DNA of 64,000 nt from Verrucomicrobiota bacterium. GTDB taxonomy: Bacteria > Verrucomicrobiota > Verrucomicrobiia > Verrucomicrobiales > DEV007. The position numbers were made by a program, and so were the translations under genes. This document shows, piece by piece, positions 17,798 to 26,471 of this stretch. The notes under the pieces were generated by a model. It saw only the letters and a list, made by a program, of their open reading frames with translations. It had not been told where the DNA came from and did no database searches. The first letter of the stretch is position 1, and every line of letters starts with the position of its first letter. Where the stretch lies: NCBI GenBank assembly GCA_963205275.1, contig CAUJIH010000006.1:1-64000 (forward strand), given 5' to 3'.

Positions 17798-18346
17798 ATG
17801 AACTATCTCATCCACGACATCAAGTCGGAACGTCAGAATGTGTCCGGAGGACTTCCTGCGGGATACAAGCTGATCCCCGTTCTATTTTACCTTGTCTCCG
17901 CCGGCTCCATCGTCCTCAGCGCATATTTTTATCTGAGCAAGAAGGCCTACGAGACAGCGGAATCGGATTATCGGAATCGTATCTCACAAGCTCAGTCCGA
18001 AGAAGGTTCACTCCAAGCAAAGCAAAAGACCATCGTCACGGAATCAAAGAAAGCGGAAGTCGTAGCGAAATGGCTGGAGGGCTCTCGCCCTCTCCAGCCC
18101 GTCACCGTAGTCATCGGTCGCAGCATCAATAAAGATTCGACAATCGCAGAGTTGTCACTCGAACGAAACCCTGATATCCCTGCGCACACGTTCATGCAGT
18201 TCAAGGTTGACGGGGCCGGAGCCGGGCAGATCGAGAGCAGTCTCGACTCAATCTATGCCCTCGGATATGAGACATACTCCGCTCAGCAAGTCAAAGGAGA
18301 GAAGTCCACCGATTTCCAGGCCACCCTGATCCATAAGTCAAAGTAA
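17798..18346 (+). CDS. PilN-like single-pass pilus assembly protein
   Basis: 182 residues from the ATG at 17798; a TTG at 17750 would add 16 codons but overlaps the PilM-like gene. A short cytoplasmic segment (NYLIHDIKSERQNVSGG) precedes one transmembrane helix (about 23-45). A coiled-coil stretch follows (YRNRISQAQSEEGSLQAKQK), then a small periplasmic domain. The cytoplasmic N-terminal peptide would bind the PilM-like protein, as in other type IV pili. The call depends on topology, size and order. Amuc_1100 of Akkermansia has a similar position and architecture, but I cannot claim orthology from the sequence alone. Confidence 0.62.
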   Translation: MNYLIHDIKSERQNVSGGLPAGYKLIPVLFYLVSAGSIVLSAYFYLSKKAYETAESDYRNRISQAQSEEGSLQAKQKTIVTESKKAEVVAKWLEGSRPLQPVTVVIGRSINKDSTIAELSLERNPDIPAHTFMQFKVDGAGAGQIESSLDSIYALGYETYSAQQVKGEKSTDFQATLIHKSK

Positions 18347-18364
18347 CCATCCTCTTCGTCCACC

Positions 18365-18901
18365 ATGAAAAACCATCAGTCCGCATGCTTCCTGCTGCTC
18401 TTCGTCATCGGAGCGATGCTCTACGGGGTGAACTCCCTACGGAACTCAACTTCTGCTCAGCGAGATGCCATGCAGAAAGCACTAGTAGAAACAGAAGCTG
18501 CCACCCAAAAGGCTCAACTCGCCCAAATCCAGCTCAAAACCCTTGAGGCAAAGACCGCTGAGTTACGCGATATTTACAATCAGTGGAAGCCTCACTTCGA
18601 GACCCTACATTCGGCTCCTGAAGTCGAACAGCGCATCGTCGAACTGATTCGGGAAGGCAAGGTCTTTCTGGTTTCTCAGAAATTTCAGCCGATCGATGTG
18701 GAAAAAGATTCTCTGATTCCCCAAGCACTTTCAGCGGATCTTGTCGTCGAGGATGATTACACTCGGGCACTCAATTGGCTGGGTCGTCTGGAGGAATCAC
18801 TCCCAAACTGTCGAATTACTAAGTGTGTTCTGAGTCGCGGTGATCGCGGCAATGACATTCACCTCGTCCTCCAGGTTCAGGTGCCTATCCTCGGTTCCTG
18901 A
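18365..18901 (+). CDS. PilO-like single-pass pilus assembly protein
   Basis: 178 residues. One N-terminal transmembrane helix (about 8-25, CFLLLFVIGAMLYGV) is followed by a long coiled coil (about 35-75) and a small C-terminal alpha/beta domain ending HLVLQVQVPIL. This is the standard PilO/GspM-like layout. It would pair with the PilN-like protein encoded 18 bp upstream. The start codon follows CTCTTCGTCCACC and has no purine-rich ribosome-binding site. Confidence 0.62.
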   Translation: MKNHQSACFLLLFVIGAMLYGVNSLRNSTSAQRDAMQKALVETEAATQKAQLAQIQLKTLEAKTAELRDIYNQWKPHFETLHSAPEVEQRIVELIREGKVFLVSQKFQPIDVEKDSLIPQALSADLVVEDDYTRALNWLGRLEESLPNCRITKCVLSRGDRGNDIHLVLQVQVPILGS

Positions 18902-18931
18902 GTTCGTGTTTATCACCTCTCTCTTATCTCC

Positions 18932-19636
18932 ATGAATGCTTCTCTCTCACGATATATTCCTGCGATTGCATTTCTAATCGGTCTGCTTTGCCTACCATGC
19001 ACGGCACTCGCACAAGATCCCACAGTGATTCCACCCCTCGATGCAGAACCTCCGGCTTCATCCTACTCTCCGATGAGACTCATCGAAATGCGCCCGGATG
19101 AGAAACGCCCGCTTCTCCTAGCAGCGGACGAACGAAATCCTTATGCAAAAAGAAGTCCTGAAACAGAAAAGGCGAAGGATGAAGTGAACGAGGAAGAACT
19201 CCAAATCAGAAAACGTCTGGAATCCTTGTCCATTACGGGACGAAGCCAAGGCAGCAATGGCCTACGCATTCTCCTCGGTGACATTATTCTCGAGAAAAAT
19301 GTAATCCTTCCCCCCATCCTGCCGGATCAAACCGAAAGACTTCGTGTCGCCGAAATCGGAGGCGACATGGTAGTTCTCGATTGGCTCGACCCAACGAGTG
19401 GAAAGGCAACAGGAAAGACCATGCAGATCGCCTATGATCTAACTCCCAGTGTCAGCTATGCCTTGCACGGGCAGTCTGCCAGCGAAGCTAGCACCGAAAC
19501 TGAACTCACTGGCAGTAGTGGCCCTGCGATGGGAGTGATCCGCCCTGATCAGAACAAGAAACATTCGGCCATCCAAAACACTGCTGAGAAAGCATCCCCT
19601 GCAATTCCAAGAAGCGTTTATCAGGCGGGCCAGTAA
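18932..19636 (+). CDS. PilP-like periplasmic/lipoprotein-position protein
   Basis: 234 residues with a signal peptide (about 1-27, ending ALA). There is no lipobox cysteine at the usual place. A disordered region holds DERNPYAKR (about 65-73), reminiscent of the 'RNPF/RDPF' motif of PilP/GspC linkers that contact the secretin. A small beta domain follows (LESLSITGRSQGSNGLRILLGDIIL), with the pattern of a GspC/PilP homology region. It would link the inner-membrane PilN/O pair to the secretin. Assignment is by order and these weak motifs. Confidence 0.58.
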   Translation: MNASLSRYIPAIAFLIGLLCLPCTALAQDPTVIPPLDAEPPASSYSPMRLIEMRPDEKRPLLLAADERNPYAKRSPETEKAKDEVNEEELQIRKRLESLSITGRSQGSNGLRILLGDIILEKNVILPPILPDQTERLRVAEIGGDMVVLDWLDPTSGKATGKTMQIAYDLTPSVSYALHGQSASEASTETELTGSSGPAMGVIRPDQNKKHSAIQNTAEKASPAIPRSVYQAGQ

Positions 19637-19656
19637 CTCGATTGATTCTAAAGGGC

Positions 19657-20598
19657 ATGATCCGCGCATCGAAACAGAATCAGTCATACCGTGGGTGGAC
19701 TTTCGTAGAACTCTTGGTCGCAGTTGCCCTGTCTGCCGTCATGATGGGAGCGGCTGCCATCGTTCTCGCCGCGATTACTGCTAATTCCAAGCGACTCACC
19801 ACAATCGTCACTGTTGATATCGGTACCTCAGCGAAATCTGCTTTTTACGGTCAGTCTGGATCGACCGTCCAGGTTTACTCGGCCCCCAACTACGGTCGAT
19901 CCGCACAGGCGGCGAATTTCCGCGAACTTCTGAATGAAGACGCTGCCGGTGCCTCTTTCGTTCACTGCCTCCCCCGTCAATTATCCAATCAGTTTCATCC
20001 GGAATTTCTCCGCTTTACAGCCGGGGATGTAGGTTCGACCGACGATCCCCCGGCACTTGATACGCCCGAGGCATTTCGGCAGTTTCTCATGACTGTGGAG
20101 CCGGACACTGCTTTGACCTTCACTACTGCGATTCGGAACATTCCGGATCCCAGCACACCCAACACCAGCATCTTCATCGTCTCTCCCAGTACAGATCCGG
20201 GTTATCTGCGTGTCAAAGCCATCTATGAGATCGATTACGTGAAAACGACGAGTCCCGTCGGCACTTATGCTTCCACTCGTCGCTATAAGAACGGAGTACT
20301 CACTCATTACTACGATATCTTTTACCCCGACGGGGCCGGCTCTCTCCCCATCCCAAGTTTTGTTGCCTTTGAGCATACATCTCGAAAAGCCGTCTGGGAG
20401 GGGGTGGCAATTGATCGATTCAAAGTCGCTGAAAAATCTCCTTTCTATTTTCTCTGGCTTCCCGATCCCGCGATCAATCCACACGCGATACCGAATGCAG
20501 CCATTACCGCGCCGACATCATCTCCTCGTGCTGCCTATGAGGGAGTGGGGGTACGCAGTTCGGTGACTCTTGTGCTACCCATGTTTCCTCAATTGTAA
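19657..20598 (+). CDS. minor prepilin, PilW-like
   Basis: 313 residues from the ATG at 19657; a TTG 15 bp upstream is possible. The prepilin signal is SYRG|WTFVELLVAVALSAVMM, cleaved after Gly13, with Glu at +5. Phe is replaced by Trp at +1, which is unusual though tolerated in minor pilins. The size and the long variable C-terminus resemble PilW/GspJ. It would be part of the priming tip complex together with the next two products. Confidence 0.78.
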   Translation: MIRASKQNQSYRGWTFVELLVAVALSAVMMGAAAIVLAAITANSKRLTTIVTVDIGTSAKSAFYGQSGSTVQVYSAPNYGRSAQAANFRELLNEDAAGASFVHCLPRQLSNQFHPEFLRFTAGDVGSTDDPPALDTPEAFRQFLMTVEPDTALTFTTAIRNIPDPSTPNTSIFIVSPSTDPGYLRVKAIYEIDYVKTTSPVGTYASTRRYKNGVLTHYYDIFYPDGAGSLPIPSFVAFEHTSRKAVWEGVAIDRFKVAEKSPFYFLWLPDPAINPHAIPNAAITAPTSSPRAAYEGVGVRSSVTLVLPMFPQL

Positions 20599-20611
20599 TC
20601 ATTCTACATAG

Positions 20612-22297
20612 ATGAATACTCAATTAATCCGATCGCTTAATGGCGCACGCAAGCGCGGAAGCATTCTCGTCGTCTGCATGGTCATGGCAGCATTGGGAAC
20701 GATAGGCGTAGCGTCTTGGTTCTCGCTTCTGGACGCTCGCAGTCATCAGGTCGAAGCGAATTTTGACGCAATGAACCGTCGAATTGTGCTCGAAAATTCG
20801 CGTTTGATCGCCTCTCAGGTATTCTACACGTCTCTCCTCCATGCCGGATCGGGACTGAATAGCGATACGACTTATACGATACCTGATGGGAAGGGAAGTG
20901 CTAAAATCGGTGCTTACTCCGAAACTCCGATGCTGAGCACCACGGTCGGATCTGATTCACGAAATGGTGCTTCCCCTGCAAAAAGCTACTCAGTCGATAC
21001 CCAAGTGGAACTTTCTGACGGAATCGGCACACAAAAGTGGACCTATCAACTCCGAAGCATCAGTCCACTCATCAATGGAGATCTTGTTACCCTGTTTGCC
21101 CCAGCACAGCCGAACGGCGCAGCACCTCTTCTCATGGGAAAGTGGCAAGTGAAAGGTCGAATTGTGTTCTGGGACGCTCTCCTAACCGATCCTCAGAACT
21201 CGGTTGCGGCTAGTTATCAGTTTCCAAAGAAGTTCGGAATGTCGTCCTCGAAAATCACGCTCCGAGATTCTGATGGAAAGTCTGTTTTTCCACTGAATAC
21301 CGCATACTATCCGATCACTACTGGAACATATATAAAGCCGGGATCTGGCGTGATCATCCCTTCATACACCGGACATCGGGAGATCCTAGCGCTGCAAATA
21401 AATCCCGCGAATTCTTATGAAGCACGACTCTCCTCTAGTCCCATTTTTGTATTGTCTGGGGCCACTGTGGGTGCCAAGACCTCTGGGCCATCCACCGCTC
21501 CTGCGACTCCGGATGATCCAGCATTACTTACCTTCATCGCATCTTCATCTGTTTCAGATATCGTCTCAACCTTATCGACGAAGAATAATCTCTCCTCCGC
21601 CGTTCTGATGGCGGCCCTCGCTAAGCCGGGAATGAAGGATGAAGACTTCGTTACTATTCTGGACGCTCAATTATCCCCGCCAGATGATGCTCTCGCTCTC
21701 ATGTTCTCGAAGCTAAATGAGTTCAATGTTACTGCATCGCTGGATCAGAAAATTTGTGCCATGTTAAAGCGTATCAAAGCAGAGTACGTCTCGAACGGAC
21801 GAGGCTGCGTCCACCTTGTCCTCAATAATTCGAATATCAACCATACAAGACTCTTCAACACATCTTGGATACGTCTCGTGGGACAAGACACTGCTATCGA
21901 GAAGAATGATGCGAAAACCTTAGCACCTATGGTCGTAATCATGGATAATGTCGATCATCCCATTCTTTCACAAATTCATCTGATTGACGAGAACGAGCGA
22001 CCTCTCATCTTCGCTGCGGTTGGGAATCCCTACACTCCTTATCAATCCAATCTGACTTTTTTAGGCTCCTCCCCCTTTCCTGTGTGGCGAATCGTCTTTG
22101 ACATGCAGGACATGGGCCTCTATGTCATGAACTCGACCCATAGTAATCCCAGAACGATCCGTGGAGGGATTCTAGCAAATCATCAACTGAGCATAAACAA
22201 CTCCGGGGCTCCGGTAAAAATCATTCCTGATCCCGCGATACAGGAACTCTCTCCTCTCCTCACTCGAGTCGCCTGGATCGAAACCGTTCGTAACTGA
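20612..22297 (+). CDS. minor prepilin-like protein, PilX/GspK type
   Basis: 561 residues. The N-terminus KRG|SILVVCMVMAALGTIGVAS has the charged-Gly-hydrophobic layout of a class III signal but no Glu at +5 (Val21). Absence of Glu5 is characteristic of GspK-type tip subunits and some PilX-like proteins. The rest, with a segment beginning LLDARSHQVEANFDAM, is a large exported domain. The gene overlaps the next ATG by one base (TGATG arrangement), implying translational coupling. Confidence 0.7.
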   Translation: MNTQLIRSLNGARKRGSILVVCMVMAALGTIGVASWFSLLDARSHQVEANFDAMNRRIVLENSRLIASQVFYTSLLHAGSGLNSDTTYTIPDGKGSAKIGAYSETPMLSTTVGSDSRNGASPAKSYSVDTQVELSDGIGTQKWTYQLRSISPLINGDLVTLFAPAQPNGAAPLLMGKWQVKGRIVFWDALLTDPQNSVAASYQFPKKFGMSSSKITLRDSDGKSVFPLNTAYYPITTGTYIKPGSGVIIPSYTGHREILALQINPANSYEARLSSSPIFVLSGATVGAKTSGPSTAPATPDDPALLTFIASSSVSDIVSTLSTKNNLSSAVLMAALAKPGMKDEDFVTILDAQLSPPDDALALMFSKLNEFNVTASLDQKICAMLKRIKAEYVSNGRGCVHLVLNNSNINHTRLFNTSWIRLVGQDTAIEKNDAKTLAPMVVIMDNVDHPILSQIHLIDENERPLIFAAVGNPYTPYQSNLTFLGSSPFPVWRIVFDMQDMGLYVMNSTHSNPRTIRGGILANHQLSINNSGAPVKIIPDPAIQELSPLLTRVAWIETVRN

Positions 22298-22800
22298 TGA
22301 AACTCATAAATTTGCGCTCATACTCTCGGAGACGCGCCTATACTCTCATCGAGGCTTTAGTTGCCAGCTCCGTGCTTCTGATCGGAATCAGTGCGGCAGG
22401 CTCTCTATCGCTTTCTATGGTCACTCAAGAGGAAATTTCCGAGCGCTCGATCAAAGCCTTCTCCTACCTCGAAAATGCAGCCGCTCTCTACCGTATGGGA
22501 GTGGATCCGTCGATGATCTCGAACTTGCTTCCTCCCGAACCTGTCATTACATCCTTTACGCACTTCCCCGGCAGCCAAATAATTTCTGGTAGTGACAGTA
22601 ATTCCGGAGGACTGACTCCTTCAATTGGTAACGCCAGCACGATCAATTTTCAAATTCAGTGGAAACCCTCCGCAGCCAGTCAAACTTCTGGAATCTCCCG
22701 ATGGACCGGCGGGGATAAGGATAATACACGCTCCGCCAGTATCATGGTCGTGAAGAGTAGCTCCTTCCCCACTTTCCCTCGCGCCACTGCTTTCCCCTGA
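22297..22800 (+). CDS. minor prepilin, PilV/GspI-like
   Basis: 167 residues. The signal is SRRRA|YTLIEALVASSVLLIG, with Glu19 at +5. The residue before the cleavage site is Ala, not the near-universal Gly; Ala is the best-tolerated replacement but processing may be slower. Length and the EALVA pattern fit PilV/GspI. Coupled to the upstream gene by overlapping stop and start codons. Confidence 0.75.
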   Translation: MKLINLRSYSRRRAYTLIEALVASSVLLIGISAAGSLSLSMVTQEEISERSIKAFSYLENAAALYRMGVDPSMISNLLPPEPVITSFTHFPGSQIISGSDSNSGGLTPSIGNASTINFQIQWKPSAASQTSGISRWTGGDKDNTRSASIMVVKSSSFPTFPRATAFP

Positions 22801-22833
22801 TCCTCCCATATCATCCTTCCTGCACCTCTTCTC

Positions 22834-24060
22834 ATGATCAAAAAAGTCGCTCTGACGAATATTTACACTGGTCGTAAGACTGTCACCCTCGTCGATACCA
22901 GCACAGATGAAAAAGCTCTCGTCGGTTCAGGGAAAACGTCGGTCGAGACAGCAGAAATCTCCGATGTGAAGGGGCTGGACGAAACCATCCAGCGCGTCAG
23001 TGGAAAAAAGAATAGCCTCGAGGACCGAGTTTCGCTATTCAATGGTCTGGCCAAATGCTTTGACCGGAATATTCCCATCATCAAAAGCTTTCACCTTCAG
23101 GCAAATCGGGTCAGAACCCCGAGGTTTCGTGGAGTGATCGCCGACGTCGCTCACGATTTGACTCAAGGAGAGAAGATCAGTGATGCCATGGAGAAAAAGG
23201 GGGACATCTTCCCTCCCGATGTCATCGCCCTAATCCGTGCAGGTGAGGAATCGGGGCGCTTGCCAGAGATCTTTCGACGAATCGGGAATAGCCAGAAGAA
23301 AACCTCTCGCATCCTGAAAAAATTAAAGTCTGGGATGATCTACCCCGCCGTAGTGACCTGTCTCGGAATCGGCGTCGTCATCACGATGAGCTTCACCCTA
23401 GTCCCGGCCATGACTAAGCTCTACACCTCGCTGAACTCCGAGCTTCCAATGGCGACGAAGCTGATGATGAAGTTCTCCGAGATCCTCCTTAAGCAGCCGT
23501 GGATGGCGGCTCTGCCAGTGATCGGGGCGGTGATCTTCTTTAAAAATTGGGGCCGCATTTCACGCATCCCTTCCGTCCAGAATCTCTTTCTGAAGATGCC
23601 CGTCATCTCATCTCTGGTCCGAAAATCTGCAGCGGCAGTTGGATTTCGCACGCTCGCCCTGCTAATCGAGGCAAACGTCCGCCTGACTACAGCTCTTGAA
23701 ATTACATCAAAGACCTCTTGGCACCATCATTATAAGACCTTCTTTGATCGAGTGAAAAACCACATCCTTGCTGGGCTCACCCTGCCGGATGCTTTCCTCG
23801 TCGAATCCCATTGGCTCGGCGATGACGGACGCATGATCTGTGGACTCATGGAAACAGCAGCGGAAACAGGTGGTGGAACGGAGCTTCTCAATGAGATCGC
23901 TGAGGATTACGAAGACGAACTGGACACGGCAGCCAATCAGATCGATAAGCTGATCGAACCTGTCACCATCGTCATCTTGGGCACGCTCGTCGGTTTTCTC
24001 ATCTACGCGATTTATGCCCCGGTCTTCTCGCTCGGTGACGCTCTGCTCAAGAAGAAATAA
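22834..24060 (+). CDS. PilC/GspF-like inner-membrane platform protein
   Basis: 408 residues, full length. Two T2SSF repeats are visible: one centred on FNGLAKCFDRNIPIIKSFHLQ and GEESGRLPEIFRRIG (about 68-150), the other on FRTLALLIEANVRLTTALEIT and MICGLMETAAETGGGTELL. Three hydrophobic helices are seen (about 168-190, 225-240 and a C-terminal one within PVTIVILGTLVGFLIYAIYAPVF). It would be the rotor/platform that receives pilins from the ATPase. It ends the pilus operon. Confidence 0.88.
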   Translation: MIKKVALTNIYTGRKTVTLVDTSTDEKALVGSGKTSVETAEISDVKGLDETIQRVSGKKNSLEDRVSLFNGLAKCFDRNIPIIKSFHLQANRVRTPRFRGVIADVAHDLTQGEKISDAMEKKGDIFPPDVIALIRAGEESGRLPEIFRRIGNSQKKTSRILKKLKSGMIYPAVVTCLGIGVVITMSFTLVPAMTKLYTSLNSELPMATKLMMKFSEILLKQPWMAALPVIGAVIFFKNWGRISRIPSVQNLFLKMPVISSLVRKSAAAVGFRTLALLIEANVRLTTALEITSKTSWHHHYKTFFDRVKNHILAGLTLPDAFLVESHWLGDDGRMICGLMETAAETGGGTELLNEIAEDYEDELDTAANQIDKLIEPVTIVILGTLVGFLIYAIYAPVFSLGDALLKKK

Positions 24061-24120
24061 TCCTGCTCTCAAGAGCCTTCTCCACAAAGAATTCAACAGT
24101 CTTAACTTTCCCTTCAGACC

Positions 24121-24771
24121 GTGTCCGAGCAGGAATACGAGTATCTCGAATCCGCGTTGCCGGGCTTTACTCGTGCACGCGATCTGATCAAGGTCTCCGA
24201 CGATTCTATTCAGGCTTTCGGATTCATCGGAACGAAGTTCGACTTCTATCGTTTCGCAAACCGATTCCGACTCGTGGTCTGCTTCGAAGGGCTGAAGCTC
24301 ACGGACTTTACCGAGGCAACAGCCGCCGGATACGAGTCACTCACCCGCATCTTTTTTGCTTGGTCTGCATTCGAGCGCTACGCGGAAATGGCAGGAGACC
24401 GCCCGCCCTACCGCGTCCTCTTTGCCCACTATCCGCGTGTCCACTTTCACCAGCTAGCGGCTCATTGCCGATCACTCGATCCGGAAAAAAAGCTCATCGA
24501 ATTCCTTCGTGAACAGTCCATCCTGCCCACACATGAGAGGTGGCTCGGCCGCTACCGAGACGGGAATGACTACGCCGTTCTCACACTGGCCGCCGCGATG
24601 CGCCACATCTTCGCCCACGGAATCCTCACAGCTCACCCCAACGGCCTGCCTGCCGCGCATTTGACCAATATCTCCCGCAGTCTCGGCAATTTCCTGATCC
24701 ACTTCATCCGCACCGACTTCGCGCGTCGGCTCGAGCTCGCCGAGGCGATGCAATCTCACAGCGACTCGTGA
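24121..24771 (+). CDS. hypothetical protein with HEPN-like Rx4H motif
   Basis: 216 residues with a GTG start after a CTTTCCCTTCAGACC leader, the same pyrimidine-rich pattern as its neighbours. No signal or membrane segment. I do not recognise a named family. The segments FFAWSAFERYAEM (about 78-90) and NDYAVLTLAAAMRHIFAHGILT (from about 149) are predicted helices. The latter contains R161-H-x3-H166, matching the R(N/H)xxxH catalytic motif of HEPN-fold proteins, many of which are ribonucleases in toxin and defence systems. There is no obvious MNT partner. It sits 60 bp after pilC and converges with the symporter gene. Confidence 0.65.
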   Translation: MSEQEYEYLESALPGFTRARDLIKVSDDSIQAFGFIGTKFDFYRFANRFRLVVCFEGLKLTDFTEATAAGYESLTRIFFAWSAFERYAEMAGDRPPYRVLFAHYPRVHFHQLAAHCRSLDPEKKLIEFLREQSILPTHERWLGRYRDGNDYAVLTLAAAMRHIFAHGILTAHPNGLPAAHLTNISRSLGNFLIHFIRTDFARRLELAEAMQSHSDS

Positions 24772-24783
24772 ATCGGTCACAGA

Positions 24784-26307
24784 TCAATTCCCGCCCACCA
24801 TACCCCTTCGTGAGGAGCCTACCTCGTCTCCCTGTTTCCAATCATCCCATCCGGGTTGACCTTCCATGAAGGCGTCCACCTCCTGCTTCGAAGCGATCAC
24901 CTTCGGATCGTGCTTTAGATAAAACCGCGTCTCTCGAACGATCAATCCCGAGAGAAGAACGATTCCGATCAGATTCGGCAGAGCCATCAGACCATTGGCG
25001 ATGTCAGAAAAGGTCCAGACGATTTTCAATTCCGATACGCATCCCACGAACACAATCAGGCTGAAGACGATGCGAAACGGCATCACCCATTTGACACCGA
25101 ATAAGCGTTCGACATTACGCTCTCCGTAATAAGGCCAAGCCAACAGAGTGGAAAAGGCGAAGAGAACTAGGCTAAGCGTCACCAGATGGTGCCCCCACTC
25201 TCCGGGGAGTCCATGAGCAAAGCCCGCACTGGTCATCAGTCCAGGGGATACTCTGGCTCCTGTCATCGGATCCACTTCATGCCAACTTCCCGTCGTGACG
25301 ATCACCAGCCCGGTAATACTCACCACCACTAGAGTATCGATGAAGGTCTGGGTCATCGACACCAGTCCCTGACGGACAGGATGAGCCGTCGCCGCCGCTG
25401 CCGCTGCGATCGGGGCAGAGCCTAGACCCGATTCATTCGAGAATAATCCACGGGCCACACCGTATTGGATCGCCATGATCACGGCTGATCCAGCAAAACC
25501 ACCTACAGCGGAACTGCCGGTAAATGCATCGTGAAAGATGAGTCGGATCGCATCCCACAAAGTGGCGTAATTCACCGCCAAGATATAAAGGCCCCCGATT
25601 ACATAAAGAATAATCATAAAGGGGACCAGAAGAGACGTAACCTTTCCGATGGACTTAATCCCGCCCACCAGAACCATTAGGGTCAGTACCGTCAATATCA
25701 CTCCGGTGGTCGTCGGCGAAATGTGCCAGCTCCGATGAACGTTTTCAGCGATGGCGTTTCCCTGAGTCATGTTGCCGATACCAAAACAGGCGATCACAGC
25801 GAAGACGGAAAAGGAGAGTCCCAGCACTTTCCCCAGAGTTCCTTTGATTCCTCTTTCCAGATAATACTGCGGGCCACCTGATTTCTCTCCCGCTTCGTCC
25901 GTGCCGCGAAAACGAACCGCTAGGAAGGATTCGGAATACTTCGTCACCATTCCGACGAGGCCCGTCATCCACATCCAGAACAGCGCCCCTGGTCCACCGA
26001 TTGAAATCGCTGTCGCGACACCGACGATATTTCCGGTCCCTACCGTCGCCGATAGAGCGGTCGTCAGCGCCTGATACTCCGAGATATCACCCGAGGCACC
26101 TGGCTCATGACGCTTGATCAAACCGAGCCGAAAGGCAGCCCACAGTCGAATGAACTGCAGCCCGCCAAGTCGGATCGTCATATAGAATCCAATCCCTAGC
26201 AGCAGAGGGATCAGAAAATACGGCCCCCAGATGAAGCTGCTGATTGCGTCCAGCAGAGCATTGATTCGAGCGGAGATCGTGAGGGGTGTTTCGGCGAGAT
26301 AAATCAT
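24784..26307 (-). CDS. sodium:alanine symporter (AGCS family)
   Basis: 507 residues from the ATG at 26307; upstream in-frame ATGs exist at 26334, 26376 and 26415. The protein has about ten transmembrane helices and the AGCS signatures: LTTALSATVGTGNIVGVATAI near the N-terminus, GPGALFWMWMTGLVGM, and FSNESGLGSAPIAAAAA. It would import alanine or glycine with Na+. A possible promoter just upstream supports the downstream start. Convergent with the HEPN-like gene with a 12-bp gap. Confidence 0.9.
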   Translation of the reverse strand: MIYLAETPLTISARINALLDAISSFIWGPYFLIPLLLGIGFYMTIRLGGLQFIRLWAAFRLGLIKRHEPGASGDISEYQALTTALSATVGTGNIVGVATAISIGGPGALFWMWMTGLVGMVTKYSESFLAVRFRGTDEAGEKSGGPQYYLERGIKGTLGKVLGLSFSVFAVIACFGIGNMTQGNAIAENVHRSWHISPTTTGVILTVLTLMVLVGGIKSIGKVTSLLVPFMIILYVIGGLYILAVNYATLWDAIRLIFHDAFTGSSAVGGFAGSAVIMAIQYGVARGLFSNESGLGSAPIAAAAAATAHPVRQGLVSMTQTFIDTLVVVSITGLVIVTTGSWHEVDPMTGARVSPGLMTSAGFAHGLPGEWGHHLVTLSLVLFAFSTLLAWPYYGERNVERLFGVKWVMPFRIVFSLIVFVGCVSELKIVWTFSDIANGLMALPNLIGIVLLSGLIVRETRFYLKHDPKVIASKQEVDAFMEGQPGWDDWKQGDEVGSSRRGMVGGN

Positions 26308-26334
26308 CGGCGGTATTTCGTCTTTAAAGAGCAT

Positions 26335-26363
26335 ATTCGATAGGAAATCCTCTATTCTGTCAA
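26335..26363 (-). promoter_or_regulatory. candidate sigma-70 promoter of the AGCS symporter
   Basis: Reading the minus strand, TTGACA (26363-26358) is followed after exactly 17 bases by TCGAAT (26340-26335), a consensus -35 with a 4/6 -10 box. Transcription would begin near 26330, which favours the translation start at 26307. Confidence 0.35.
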
Positions 26364-26471
26364 CTTCCGATCTCATTCCCCAATGGATCGGATGAAGCGG
26401 AATCGCGTCTCTCACAGATAAGGAACAATCTAGCAGCTTGTAAATTATTTAGAATCCATTATTATTATGGA

